Assembly (NCBI GenBank): GCA_035710745.1
Contig: DASTCX010000013.1
Span: 1-64,000 of the forward strand
Length of the DNA: 64,000 nucleotides
Direction: 5' to 3'
Source of the DNA: Candidatus Eremiobacteraceae bacterium
GTDB taxonomy: Bacteria > Vulcanimicrobiota > Vulcanimicrobiia > Eremiobacterales > Eremiobacteraceae
Shown: positions 1-8,214 of the stretch, piece after piece
How the letters are laid out: each line of letters begins with the position of its first letter
Position numbering within the stretch: the first letter of the stretch is position 1
Notes under the pieces: model-generated
The model's input: the letters and a program-made list of their open reading frames with translations, nothing else
Database searches by the model: none
Told to the model about the DNA's origin: nothing
Position numbers and translations under genes: made by a program

Positions 1-358
1 CGCCATCCTCATCCCGAACTTCCTGCACGCGCGCGCTGAAGCGCAGACGTCGGGCTGCGAAGGCAACGAAAAGCAGATCGCGACTGCGCTTGAAGAGTAC
101 GCCGTCGACCACAACGGCACGTACGGCGCGGGCGGCACGGTTTCGAGCACGCTGCTCGGCACGCTGTACCTCGGCGTCACCCCGTCGGATCCGGTCAACA
201 AGTCGAACTACAGCGTCACGACCACGACGGGCTCGTACGGCTCGTACCAGATCACGGATACCGGTGGACACGACACGACGACGACCGGCAACCTTCCGGG
301 CAACCCCGGCGGTCAGTCGATCATCTACAACCAAAACTCGGGCATCCAAGCCAAGTAA
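1..358 (+). CDS. Type IV pilin-like protein, 5' end missing
   Basis: The window opens inside the N-terminal hydrophobic helix (AILIPNFLHARAEAQ), so the leader peptide and start codon lie upstream. The reading frame starts at base 2 and ends with TAA at 356-358. The visible part is the pilin spine helix followed by a small Gly/Thr-rich globular domain with a single Cys (TSGCEGN) and a C-terminal end NSGIQAK. It is a close paralogue of the next gene, matching it almost residue for residue in the helix and in the GGHDTTTT and NLPGNPGG segments. This is the usual form of a short major-pilin-like or pseudopilin subunit polymerised by the PilB/PilMNOPQ machine. A hairpin terminator follows directly, so it may be transcribed separately from the second pilin. 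Confidence 0.88.
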   Translation, partial: AILIPNFLHARAEAQTSGCEGNEKQIATALEEYAVDHNGTYGAGGTVSSTLLGTLYLGVTPSDPVNKSNYSVTTTTGSYGSYQITDTGGHDTTTTGNLPGNPGGQSIIYNQNSGIQAK

Positions 359-383
359 CAAAGCGGGATCACGAGACTGGAAA

Positions 384-414
384 GGGCCGGCGCAAAGCCG
401 GCCCTTCAGTTTTT
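384..414 (+). terminator. Rho-independent terminator after first pilin
   Basis: GGGCCGGC at 384-391 pairs with GCCGGCCC at 397-404 around a short loop, followed by TTCAGTTTTT. It lies 26 nt after the pilin stop codon and separates the two tandem pilin genes. Confidence 0.85.
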
Positions 415-522
415 CGACGCGGCGCGCTGCGCTGCCCCGGCTGCGACGGGTGTCACACCGGGCACGCTCCGGTCCGCGGCTTCGACCGTTTGGGCATTAA
501 CCGTGTGGAGGGTCACAACGAC

Positions 523-957
523 GTGCAACTGCGCGCCAGCTACAAAGGCTTCACGCTCATCGAGCTGATGGTCGTCATCGCGATCATCGCGATCTTAGCC
601 GCCATCCTCATCCCGAACTTCATCCACGCTCGCGCCGAGGCGCAGACGTCCGGCTGCGAGGGCAACGTGAAGATGATCGCGACGGGGCTCGAGGAATATG
701 CGGTCGACCATCAGGGCTCGTACGGCCCAGGCGGCTCCGTGACGAGCACGCTGCTCGGCACGCCGTATCTCGCGATCACGCCGAAGGATCCGGTCAACGG
801 GTCGAACTATAACATCAACACCGCGACCGGCACGTACGGCTTGTACATCGTCAGCGATTCCGGCGGCCACGACACGACGACGACGCTCAACCTGCCGGGA
901 AACCCTGGCGGCGGGTCGATCGTCTACGCCCAGAACTCGGGAATCCAGGCGAAGTGA
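523..957 (+). CDS. Type IV prepilin (second tandem copy)
   Basis: This is a 144-residue prepilin. The short leader ends in Gly before the class III cleavage site, YKG|FTLIELMVV, with the conserved Glu at +5 of the mature protein, followed by a hydrophobic helix of about 20 residues. The globular domain is short and Gly/Thr-rich with one Cys. GTG at 523 is chosen because GGAGGG sits 10 nt upstream at 507-512; TTG 490 and GTG 505 are in-frame alternatives with no ribosome site. Mature subunits would be cut and N-methylated by the adjacent PilD and assembled into pili. It is a near-duplicate of the truncated gene upstream, so the pair is a recent tandem duplication, perhaps a major and a minor subunit. 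Confidence 0.92.
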   Translation: MQLRASYKGFTLIELMVVIAIIAILAAILIPNFIHARAEAQTSGCEGNVKMIATGLEEYAVDHQGSYGPGGSVTSTLLGTPYLAITPKDPVNGSNYNINTATGTYGLYIVSDSGGHDTTTTLNLPGNPGGGSIVYAQNSGIQAK

Positions 958-958
958 T

Positions 959-1753
959 TTGCCTTCTGACGTCGCGCTAGCGTTTTTCCCGCTCGCAGCG
1001 TCGCTCTTCGGACTGCTCGTCGGCTCGTTCGTCAACGTCGTCATCTACCGCGTGCCGCGCGGCGAATCGGTCGTATTTCCGCCCTCGCGGTGCACCGCGT
1101 GCGGTCACCGTATCGGTCCGCTCGAGAACATCCCGGTCGTTTCGTGGCTCGCGCTCGGCGGCAGATGCAGTTCGTGCAAAGCACCGATCTCGGTCCGCTA
1201 CCCGCTCGTCGAACTCGTCGTCGGTGCGCTTTTCGCCCTCTCCGCGATCGAGTACGGCCCGACTCTCGCGTGTATCGCCGCGTCGCTTTTGGGCGCCGTG
1301 CTCGTCGCCGTGCTGTTCTTCGATCTCGATCATCTGCTCATCCCCGATGCGTTCGTCGTGCCGTGTGCGATCCTCGCGTTCGCGTTCAGCGCCACGCAGC
1401 ACCGCATGCTCGATGCGCTCGAAGGTGCGGCGATCGCCGGCGGCGCTTTCCTGCTCATCTACTTGGCCACGCGCGGTCGCGGGATGGGGCTCGGCGACGT
1501 GAAGCTCGCAGCGGCTCTCGGTCTCGCGCTGCAAGCGAGCACGGCCGTGGCGCTCGTCGCTGCGTCGTTTATTGCGGGAGCCGCTATCGCGCTACCGGTC
1601 CTCGTCGCGGGAAGTCGCGGAAGACGGGACGCGCTCCCATTCGGCCCATTCCTCGTGATCGCAGGGCTCGCGCTGGTCTTCGCGCCGCAGGTCGCTTTCG
1701 CGCCCTTCGAGGCGTACCGCCATTGGGTTCAGTCGCATGGAGCGTCCTTGTAG
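959..1753 (+). CDS. pilD: Prepilin peptidase / N-methyltransferase
   Basis: An inner-membrane aspartyl protease (A24 family, 264 aa) that removes prepilin leaders and methylates the new N-terminal residue. The N-terminal bundle carries the GSFVNVVIYRVPRG motif and a zinc-site pair of CxxC motifs (CTACG near residue 43, CSSCK near 72). The catalytic aspartates are in FFDLDHLLIPD and in GLGDVKL, and there are about seven membrane segments. TTG 959 starts 1 nt after the pilin stop, consistent with translational coupling; no better in-frame start precedes the first conserved block. The TAG stop at 1751-1753 lies inside an interspersed palindrome. Confidence 0.93.
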   Translation: MPSDVALAFFPLAASLFGLLVGSFVNVVIYRVPRGESVVFPPSRCTACGHRIGPLENIPVVSWLALGGRCSSCKAPISVRYPLVELVVGALFALSAIEYGPTLACIAASLLGAVLVAVLFFDLDHLLIPDAFVVPCAILAFAFSATQHRMLDALEGAAIAGGAFLLIYLATRGRGMGLGDVKLAAALGLALQASTAVALVAASFIAGAAIALPVLVAGSRGRRDALPFGPFLVIAGLALVFAPQVAFAPFEAYRHWVQSHGASL

Positions 1754-1774
1754 CGGTCGAGCTCTAGCTCGACA
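1749..1774. repeat. Interspersed TCGAG/CTCGA palindrome (TGTAG type)
   Basis: Left arm TGTAGCGGTCGAGCT-type with right arm AGCTCGAC; the outer right arm is degenerate. It contains the pilD stop codon. Confidence 0.75.
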
Positions 1775-1891
1775 GACGCTCACGAACGGCCTGTGTCTGC
1801 CGATACTCTTTGTATCGAACGCGGCTGAAGGCGACGCGACGGACCCGCATCCTTCGCGCGGCCGAGAAGCAAATCGAAAAGGCGAAACGTC

Positions 1892-2593
1892 GTGCAGCGA
1901 ACCTTCGATCGACCCATAGATGCAGCGATGCTCAAGAAAGTGCCGCTCTTCGCGGAATTCTCCGACGACGACCTCGTCGCGGTGTCCGCGCTCATGCAGG
2001 CGCGACGCTACGCGAAGCACGCGGTGCTCGTGTACGAAGGCGACCCCGGTGACGCGCTGTTCGTCGTCATCAGCGGCAACGTCGCCGTGACTCGCGTCAG
2101 CAACGACGGCAAAGAGACGATCCTCTCGATCCTCAAAGAGGGCGACTTCTTCGGTGAGATGGGCGTCCTCGACGCCTCGCCACGGTCGGCGACGATCAAA
2201 GCGCTCCGCGACGCGGATGTTGCGATCCTCGCCCGCAAAGACTTCCTCGAGCTGCTCGGACGCAATCCGGCGATGTGCTTGAGCCTCGTCGGCGCGCTAT
2301 CGTCGCGACTACGCGCGACGAATCAAGCGATCCAGGCGAACGCATATCAGGACATCCGCACGCGCTTGGCCTCGCTGCTGCTCAACCTCGAGCGGAACTT
2401 CGGCGAGAAGGTCGACGGCGGCACGCGATTGACGCTTCGCCTGACGAACCAAGAGATGGCGAACATGATCGGCACGACGCGAGAGACCGTCAACCGCATG
2501 CTCAACAAGTTCTGGGATGAGCGGCTCATCGACATGCGGACGGCGAACATCGTCGTCGTCGACCACGCGCGACTCCAGACGATGCTCGGCTAA
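1892..2593 (+). CDS. Crp/Fnr-family transcriptional regulator
   Basis: A 233-residue regulator. The N-terminal cyclic-nucleotide-binding beta-roll spans about residues 20-130 (KHAVLVYEGDPGDALFVVISG, then GDFFGEMGVLD and PRSATIKA in the phosphate-binding cassette region). A dimerisation helix and a C-terminal winged helix follow, with the recognition motif LTNQEMANMIGTTRETVNRML (about 180-200). There are no Cys residues placed for an Fe-S cluster, so it is Crp-like rather than a classical Fnr. GTG 1892 has AAAGGCGA upstream; ATG 1928 is an alternative that would drop 12 residues. It sits between pilD and pilMNOPQ and has its own terminator, so it could be a local pilus regulator, but that is only positional. 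Confidence 0.92.
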   Translation: MQRTFDRPIDAAMLKKVPLFAEFSDDDLVAVSALMQARRYAKHAVLVYEGDPGDALFVVISGNVAVTRVSNDGKETILSILKEGDFFGEMGVLDASPRSATIKALRDADVAILARKDFLELLGRNPAMCLSLVGALSSRLRATNQAIQANAYQDIRTRLASLLLNLERNFGEKVDGGTRLTLRLTNQEMANMIGTTRETVNRMLNKFWDERLIDMRTANIVVVDHARLQTMLG

Positions 2594-2658
2594 AGCCGCG
2601 AGGGACCGGGCTTGATGTGTCCGGCCGGCGAGTGAAGAAGACGTCGGATGGTTTTGTG

Positions 2659-2686
2659 GGGGCCCGGTCATAGCCGGGCCCCTTTG
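2659..2686 (+). terminator. Rho-independent terminator after crp
   Basis: GGGGCCCGG (2659-2667) pairs with CCGGGCCCC (2674-2682), loop TCATAG, followed by a short TTT tract. Confidence 0.82.
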
Positions 2687-2727
2687 CATTGACGTAGGCT
2701 TGACCCGGGCGGTCGCTGGTAAGGAAC

Positions 2728-2771
2728 GTCGAGCTTCGCTCGACCAGTCGAGATAAATCTCGACCGCTCCC
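2728..2771. repeat. Two adjacent interspersed palindromes
   Basis: A short hairpin GTCGAG-CTTCG-CTCGAC (2728-2744) is followed by GTCGAGATAAATCTCGAC with right outer arm CGCTCCC (2747-2771). The second is the common family member with its left outer arm missing. Confidence 0.75.
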
Positions 2772-2918
2772 TTCGTCCCGTTAGGTAGCACACGCAAATG
2801 TACGTTCTAAAATGCGTCCCACGCATGCCGATAGGTATTGATATGAGGTCATGTCCGACGCTTCGTTCGTCATGGCCATTGGGATGTCGGCAATGGATGT
2901 CGGCTAGAGGAAGCACTG

Positions 2919-4043
2919 ATGTCGTTCCTCGGTAGACTTTTCACAAAAGGCGGCCAGCGCACGATCGGCGTCGACTTCGGTTCTTTCGAACTGAAGGCGG
3001 CGCAGTTCGCTCCCTCACCGCATGGTCCGGTGCTCGAGCACGTGTACAAAGTGCAGACGCCGGCGAACTCGATCAAAGACGGCGTCGTCACGGATCCGCC
3101 GCTCGTCGGCGAAGCGCTGCGCCAACTGATCAGCGAGGGCGCGTTCACCGCGAAGCGCACCGTCTCTGCCGTCGCCGGCCCGACCGTCGTCGTGCGCCAG
3201 GTGACGATGCCGGCGATGAGCGAGCGCGAGCTGCGCGAATCGACGAAGTACGAAGCGGAGCGCTTCTTGCCGTACTCGGTCGACGAAGCGCAGATCGATG
3301 CGAAGATCCTCGGCAAAGCCGATGACGGGCAGAACATGGACGTCCTCGTCGTCGCCGCGCAAAAAGATCTCGTCCTGTCGCAGGCGAGCGCCATCCAATT
3401 CGCCGGCCTCACCGCCGGCGTCGTCGAGGTCGAACCGTTCGCGATGGTGCGCGCGATGATACCGGCCGACGATCCGCGCTTCCAGCAGAACATCGCGATC
3501 ATCAACGTCGGCGCGTCGACGACGAGCATCAACATCACGAAGGCGGGCTTCGTGCCGTTCACGCGCAACGTGCCGATCGGCGGCGCGGCGTTCACGAAGG
3601 CGATCGCCACCGGCCTCAACATCTCGATCGACGAAGCCGAGACGATGAAGCGCGAGAAGGCGGCGATCCTGTCGCAGCGCGACACGGCGCCGGTGCCGCC
3701 GACCGTCACGCGCATCTTCAACGTCATCACGCCGCCGCTCACCGAGCTCGTCACCGAGATCCACAAATCGCTCGACTACTTCCGCACGCGCTTCCGCGGC
3801 GAGGTCATCGAGTCAGTCATCCTCGGCGGCGGCACGGCGCGCCTTTCGAATCTCGACGCGTTCCTCGGCCACGAGCTCGGGTTGCCGGTCTCGATCGCCA
3901 ATCCGCTCGCGCAGGGCGCGTACAATCCCGCCGATTTCCCGGCGGAATACCTCAGCGACATCGGGCCGTCGCTCATCGTCGCCGCAGGGCTGGCGTTGCG
4001 CGACCTGGCTCCTGAGGGCGGGCGCATGCCCGTCTCGGCGTAA
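2919..4043 (+). CDS. pilM: Type IV pilus assembly protein PilM
   Basis: A 374-residue actin/FtsA-like cytoplasmic ATPase that binds the N-terminal tail of PilN and links the inner-membrane PilNO complex to the motor. The phosphate-1 motif is TIGVDFGSFELK (residues 15-26). The middle shows IINVGASTTSINI (about 192-204), and the C-terminal adenosine loop is VILGGGTARLSNLDAF (about 295-312). Length is typical of PilM. ATG 2919 has GAGGAAG about 8 nt upstream. It is the first gene of a tight pilM-N-O-P-Q operon. Confidence 0.95.
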   Translation: MSFLGRLFTKGGQRTIGVDFGSFELKAAQFAPSPHGPVLEHVYKVQTPANSIKDGVVTDPPLVGEALRQLISEGAFTAKRTVSAVAGPTVVVRQVTMPAMSERELRESTKYEAERFLPYSVDEAQIDAKILGKADDGQNMDVLVVAAQKDLVLSQASAIQFAGLTAGVVEVEPFAMVRAMIPADDPRFQQNIAIINVGASTTSINITKAGFVPFTRNVPIGGAAFTKAIATGLNISIDEAETMKREKAAILSQRDTAPVPPTVTRIFNVITPPLTELVTEIHKSLDYFRTRFRGEVIESVILGGGTARLSNLDAFLGHELGLPVSIANPLAQGAYNPADFPAEYLSDIGPSLIVAAGLALRDLAPEGGRMPVSA

Positions 4044-4069
4044 GGACAGCGGGGGACGCAAGACAAGCG

Positions 4070-4657
4070 ATGTCGGTCATCAACATAAACCTCCTCCCGT
4101 CTGCGCAGAAGCAGCGGCTCGTCGTCTTCGATCGCGGTCTCGCGATCGGGCTCGGGCTCATCGTCGTCGAGATCTTGGCGATCTTCGGCTTCATGGCGGT
4201 CATGAACCACAAGATCTCCGCGCTCAACGATCAGATCACGACGCAGGAGCAGCAGCTCGTCGCGGTCCAGGCGCAAGTGAAGGAAGTCGACGACCTCCGG
4301 GATCAGGTGCAAGACCTTGAGGCGAAAGCGAACCTGCTCGAGCGCATCAAGCAGAGCCCGATCCAGCTCTCCGAGATCCTGAAAGACCTGAGCGACAACA
4401 CGCCGACCGGCGTGTGGTTCAACAACGTGACGGTCAACCACTCGACGACCGGCGGCAACGTCGCGCTCGAGGGCAAGACGTCGACATACCGCGACGTGGC
4501 GAACCTCATGCTCAACCTCGACTCGTCGGCGATGTTCGGCAACGCGACGCTCTCGACGACGCGGATGCAGCCCGCGGACCCCAGCCACCCGAGCGAAGGC
4601 GGCGACGTCACGTTCTCGATGAGCGGCGACTTGAGCCAGGCGGTGATCGGACAATGA
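4070..4657 (+). CDS. pilN: Type IV pilus assembly protein PilN
   Basis: A 195-residue bitopic inner-membrane protein. The N-terminus carries the INxNLLP tail (ININLLP at residues 4-10) that inserts into PilM. A single membrane helix (about 25-46) is followed by a periplasmic coiled coil rich in Gln and Asp (about 48-90) and a ferredoxin-like domain. It pairs with PilO to form the alignment complex between motor and secretin. GGGGG lies upstream of ATG 4070. Its TGA overlaps the pilO ATG. Confidence 0.95.
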   Translation: MSVININLLPSAQKQRLVVFDRGLAIGLGLIVVEILAIFGFMAVMNHKISALNDQITTQEQQLVAVQAQVKEVDDLRDQVQDLEAKANLLERIKQSPIQLSEILKDLSDNTPTGVWFNNVTVNHSTTGGNVALEGKTSTYRDVANLMLNLDSSAMFGNATLSTTRMQPADPSHPSEGGDVTFSMSGDLSQAVIGQ

Positions 4658-5541
4658 CGTTCCTCTCGAACCCGCTGAACCGGGCCCTACTCATCGCGGC
4701 GCTGATCGTCGTCATCGGCCTGCTCGCGTTCTTCACGATCGTGCAGCCGCTGCAGCAGCAGTACAGCGCGTCGCAAGCGCGCCTCGCGCAAGACCAGCAG
4801 TCGTACAGCGATCTCAAGCGCGTCGCCGACCAGAAGCCGCAATATCTCGCGCTGACAAAACAGATCCAGACGCGGCTCGCGGGCGTCGAGCTGACGGCCG
4901 ACCCGCGCGTCTACATCCCGTCGTACCTCAAGCAGATCGAAGACCTCGCGAAGAAGGACGGCCTCCAGGTCACCGCGGTGACCCCGCAGGCGCCTCCGAC
5001 TCCCGCACCGGGGTCCTCGCCGACGCCGGGGCCGATCGCGACCGTCAACCCGAACATCAGCGCCGTCGCGCCGATCAACAGCGCGCGCGCCGCCGCCGGT
5101 TCGGCGAATGCGCAAGCGAACACGACGAACGGCGTGGCGACCGCGACCGGCGCGACGCCTATCCCCGGTCCTAACGCACCCGCCGGTACGCAGCCGGCAA
5201 ACACCGCGGGCGGCAAGGTCGGCACCTCGGCGCCGAGTTCGGCGCGCGCGAACGCGATCGCGTACTTGAACCAGTCGTTCACGCAGGTGCCGATCAACAT
5301 GGAGTTCGCCGGCACGTACGCGCAGCTCGAGACGTTCTTGAACGACCTCAACAAGTTCCCGAAACTCATCGGCGTCGGCAACGTCACGTTGGCGCCCTCG
5401 ACGCATGTAGGCGTCGGCGAAACGCCGACGCTGACGATCACGCTGCCGATCGTCGCATATCGTCTCAGCCCGACGCAGGGCACGGTACCGCCGCCGGCTC
5501 CTCCGGGATCCGGCGCCCGGACCACGGGCAACGGAGGATAG
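4654..5541 (+). CDS. pilO: Type IV pilus assembly protein PilO, with long low-complexity insert
   Basis: A 295-residue bitopic protein with a membrane helix at about residues 9-31, a periplasmic coiled coil (about 35-75) and a C-terminal ferredoxin-like domain of PilO type (about 205-280, LNQSFTQVPINMEFAGTYAQLETFL). It starts at ATG 4654 inside the pilN stop (ATGA). Between the coiled coil and the C-terminal domain is a Pro/Ala/Thr/Asn-rich insert of roughly 90 residues (about 110-200, with APPTPAPGSSPTPGP and repeats of Ala, Asn and Thr). The usual PilO, at about 200 residues, lacks this. The insert looks flexible and probably extends the periplasmic arm. Confidence 0.92.
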   Translation: MTFLSNPLNRALLIAALIVVIGLLAFFTIVQPLQQQYSASQARLAQDQQSYSDLKRVADQKPQYLALTKQIQTRLAGVELTADPRVYIPSYLKQIEDLAKKDGLQVTAVTPQAPPTPAPGSSPTPGPIATVNPNISAVAPINSARAAAGSANAQANTTNGVATATGATPIPGPNAPAGTQPANTAGGKVGTSAPSSARANAIAYLNQSFTQVPINMEFAGTYAQLETFLNDLNKFPKLIGVGNVTLAPSTHVGVGETPTLTITLPIVAYRLSPTQGTVPPPAPPGSGARTTGNGG

Positions 5542-5544
5542 GCG

Positions 5545-6066
5545 ATGAACCGCACAAGCTTCGCGATTATCGCCGCCGGCGCTGCGCTCGCTATCGCGGC
5601 GTGCTCGTCGCAACCGCCGCCGCCGCCGCCGGCCGTCACGGTGTCGCAGTCGCTCATCACCGCGACGCCTCCGCCTCCTGTGTCGACGCCGGTGCCGGTG
5701 CAGCGCGCCCATCAGGTGCCGGGAGCCGGCAGACCTGATCCGTTCGTCGCCCTTTACGGTCCGGCCGCAGCCGCGCCGCCGCCGAGCAAGCCGGTCGCCG
5801 TCTCGACGTTCCCGTCGATTCCGACACTGCCCGGTTTTGGCCCGGGTGGTCAGGCACACACGATTTGGGATGGCGTCGCGCTGACCGGTGTCGTGCGCGG
5901 CCAAGGTTATACCGCGATCGTCGCGGTCAACGATCAATCGTACATCGTCCGGCAAGGCGACTCGGTAGGTTCGCTGTTCCGCGTCGCCGCGATCGGACCT
6001 GACTTCGTCACGCTCGTCTACACGGGGTCGCCCGCGGCCGAGCGTACGTTCACACTAGGGGGATAG
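5545..6066 (+). CDS. pilP: PilP-like lipoprotein of the type IV pilus
   Basis: A 173-residue lipoprotein. The signal peptide ends in lipobox AIAAC (Cys about residue 20), followed by a polyproline stretch. The motif GRPDPFVAL near residue 60 is typical of PilP/GspC homology regions. A C-terminal beta domain carries the VRGQGYTAIVAVNDQSYIVRQGD strand pair. PilP links PilN/PilO to the secretin PilQ; its position between pilO and pilQ, with 3-nt gaps, supports the call. Confidence 0.9.
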   Translation: MNRTSFAIIAAGAALAIAACSSQPPPPPPAVTVSQSLITATPPPPVSTPVPVQRAHQVPGAGRPDPFVALYGPAAAAPPPSKPVAVSTFPSIPTLPGFGPGGQAHTIWDGVALTGVVRGQGYTAIVAVNDQSYIVRQGDSVGSLFRVAAIGPDFVTLVYTGSPAAERTFTLGG

Positions 6067-6069
6067 GCA

Positions 6070-8106
6070 ATGTTACGGCATCTTCGGTCGGTGTCGGCGT
6101 GGCTGCTCAGCAGCGTCATCGCTATGAGCAGCGTCGTCGCACCGCAGCCGGGCAGCGCTGCAGGCAACATGGTGACCGACGTATCGTACGGCAAGACCGA
6201 CGGCGCGTTCACCGTCTCTGTCGCGGCGACCGGTTCCGTGAGCACGCATGTGCAGCGGCTGGCGGTCGATTCGAAGCAGAACCTGCAGGATCTCGTCATC
6301 GACGTCTCACCGGCGTCGTACGACGGGCAGACGAAGGTCATCGGCTTTTCGTCTGGCTCGATCCGGCAGGTTCGACTCGGCCAGCTCTCCTCGTCGCCGG
6401 CGATCATGCGGATCGTCGTCGAGGCGCAGGGCACGCCGCAGTACGATCTTAAAGCCGGCGCCGGCAACAAGAGCCTGACGTTGCGCCTTCCGACATCGCA
6501 AGTCGCGTACACGCTGCCGACGGCGCAAGCCGTCGCCGCGGCGCGCGCGGCCCAGACCCGGCAGACGTCCGCGCTCGCCCCGAAACCGGCGGTCGTCGCG
6601 TCGAAGCCCGCGAGCAAACCCGCCGTCGTAGCGGTCAAGCCCGCGCAAGCTCCCGCGCCGCAACCGAAACCGGTCGTGCACGCGCCGCCTGCTCCGAAGC
6701 CGGCCGTCGTCGCTGCGCCCGTCGCTTCCAAGCCTGTGCAGCATCCGGCGCCGAAACCGCAGACGGTCGCATTCGCTGCGCCGGCTCCGTCGGCGACGCA
6801 GAACCCGTGGCTGCCGGGCGGAAAGTTCTATTGCAAAGTGCCGGTCAAGGGATCGCACTACGCGCCGTACCATCATGCGCCGGGCTCATCCGTGATGCCG
6901 TCGTCGCAGAACATGGGTCCGGGCGGATCGTCGAGCTACGGCTCGGCTTCGGCCGGAACGGTGACGCTCGACGTCAAAAACGCCGACATCATCGACGTCC
7001 TGAAGGTGCTCGCCGAACAGAGCGGTCAGAACATCGTCGCGACGCAGAACGTCAAGGGAACGACGACCGTCGATCTCCATAACGTGCCGCTCAAAGAGGC
7101 GCTCGACCTCATCGTGCGCACGAACGGACTCGACTATCGCCAGGTCGGCAACGTCTACGTCGTGGGCACGCCAGGGGATCTTTCGGCGCAGTTCGGACAA
7201 GCCGGGCAAGTCGCGACGCAGTCCGTCGCGTTCCCGATCAAGTACGCGAACCCCGTCGACCTGCAGAAGCAGCTCGCGACGGTCATCCCGGCCAACAACT
7301 TCACGGTCGACGCGCGGACGGATACGCTGCTCGTCACCGGAACGCCCGACATCATCCAGTCGGCGCGCAACTTCCTCGCGTTGTCGGATATTCCGGCGCC
7401 GCAGGTGATGTTCGAAGTCAAGGTCATCGACATCACGCGCACCAACGACACGGACAACACAGGCGTCAACTACACCGGCTCGTCGGCTCTCGCGTTCCTC
7501 GAGAACCCGCTCGGCGCGCCGCCTGGGACCACCTTCACGCTGCCGGCGACGCAGTACCTCGGCCAGCCGATCCCGCTGCAGCCGTTCACGCGCAACGAGC
7601 TCTTCATCCAAGCGCAGCTCAACTACCTCATCACGCACAACGAAGCGCAGCTGCTCGCGGATCCGAAGGTCTCGGCGCTCGATAACCTGCCGGCCTCGAT
7701 CCTCATCGGTCAGACGTACCCGATCGTCTACTACGATCCGCGCGCGGGCCAGTTCCAAGCGCAGTTCGTCGACATCGGCGTCAAGATGAACATCACGCCG
7801 GTCATCAATACCGACGGCTACATCACGACGACCCTGCACACGGAGCGCAGCGTCATCACGGGCTTCGTGCAGCAGTTCCCGATCTTGAACAAGCGTTCGG
7901 CCGACTCGACGCTGCGCGTCAAGGACGGCGAGACGATCGTGCTCGGCGGTATGATCGACGACGAGATGACGAAGTCGATCTCGAAGATCCCCTTGCTCGG
8001 CGACATCCCGGTCTTCGGGGTGCTCTTCAAGAACATCAACACGACGAAGCTCCACAACGAGGTCGTATTCCTCATCACGCCGCATATCATCAACGAGCGG
8101 CAATGA
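6070..8106 (+). CDS. pilQ: Type IV pilus secretin PilQ
   Basis: The outer-membrane secretin through which the pilus exits (678 aa). In order: signal peptide (about 1-30), an AMIN peptidoglycan-binding domain (about 35-140), a long Lys/Pro/Ala-rich linker with repeated KPAVVA units (about 165-240), an STN/N0 domain (about 295-365, NADIIDVLKVLAEQSGQNIV), a secretin N1 domain (about 375-440) and the C-terminal secretin barrel (about 440-675). The barrel contains NEAQLLADPKVSALDN, VKDGETIVLGGMI and IPLLGDIPVFGVLF. It is the last gene of the pilM-Q operon and is followed by a terminator. Confidence 0.96.
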   Translation: MLRHLRSVSAWLLSSVIAMSSVVAPQPGSAAGNMVTDVSYGKTDGAFTVSVAATGSVSTHVQRLAVDSKQNLQDLVIDVSPASYDGQTKVIGFSSGSIRQVRLGQLSSSPAIMRIVVEAQGTPQYDLKAGAGNKSLTLRLPTSQVAYTLPTAQAVAAARAAQTRQTSALAPKPAVVASKPASKPAVVAVKPAQAPAPQPKPVVHAPPAPKPAVVAAPVASKPVQHPAPKPQTVAFAAPAPSATQNPWLPGGKFYCKVPVKGSHYAPYHHAPGSSVMPSSQNMGPGGSSSYGSASAGTVTLDVKNADIIDVLKVLAEQSGQNIVATQNVKGTTTVDLHNVPLKEALDLIVRTNGLDYRQVGNVYVVGTPGDLSAQFGQAGQVATQSVAFPIKYANPVDLQKQLATVIPANNFTVDARTDTLLVTGTPDIIQSARNFLALSDIPAPQVMFEVKVIDITRTNDTDNTGVNYTGSSALAFLENPLGAPPGTTFTLPATQYLGQPIPLQPFTRNELFIQAQLNYLITHNEAQLLADPKVSALDNLPASILIGQTYPIVYYDPRAGQFQAQFVDIGVKMNITPVINTDGYITTTLHTERSVITGFVQQFPILNKRSADSTLRVKDGETIVLGGMIDDEMTKSISKIPLLGDIPVFGVLFKNINTTKLHNEVVFLITPHIINERQ

Positions 8107-8134
8107 CCGCGAACTGACCTCAGGGACGACGAAC

Positions 8135-8162
8135 CCGCCGGCCTCAGGGCCGGCGGTTTTCT
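8135..8162 (+). terminator. Rho-independent terminator after pilQ
   Basis: CCGCCGGCC (8135-8143) pairs with GGCCGGCGG (8148-8156) with a 4-nt loop and TTTTCTT tail. Confidence 0.9.
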
Positions 8163-8179
8163 TGTCCGCATGACGACAT

Positions 8180-8206
8180 GGGAGCGGTCGAGATTCATCT
8201 CGACCG
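8180..8206. repeat. Interspersed palindrome directly upstream of aroC
   Basis: GGGAGCGGTCGAGAT, centre TC, then ATCTCGACCG; the right outer arm is missing. It ends 8 nt before the aroC ATG, in the place where a ribosome site would be expected. Confidence 0.85.
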
Positions 8207-8214
8207 GAAACGGC

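Larger units (their letters stand above)
2594..2918. other. 325-nt intergenic region before pilM
   Basis: It holds the crp terminator (2659-2686) and two small palindromes (2728-2771). The remaining 150 nt up to pilM are visibly less GC-rich than the genes and probably contain the pilM operon promoter. I could not fix convincing -35/-10 boxes. Confidence 0.6.

Noticed and set aside
90-500. Plus-strand open frame covering the first pilin in another frame
   Set aside because: It is very Arg/Ser/Thr-rich, lacks a ribosome site, and runs through the terminator hairpin.
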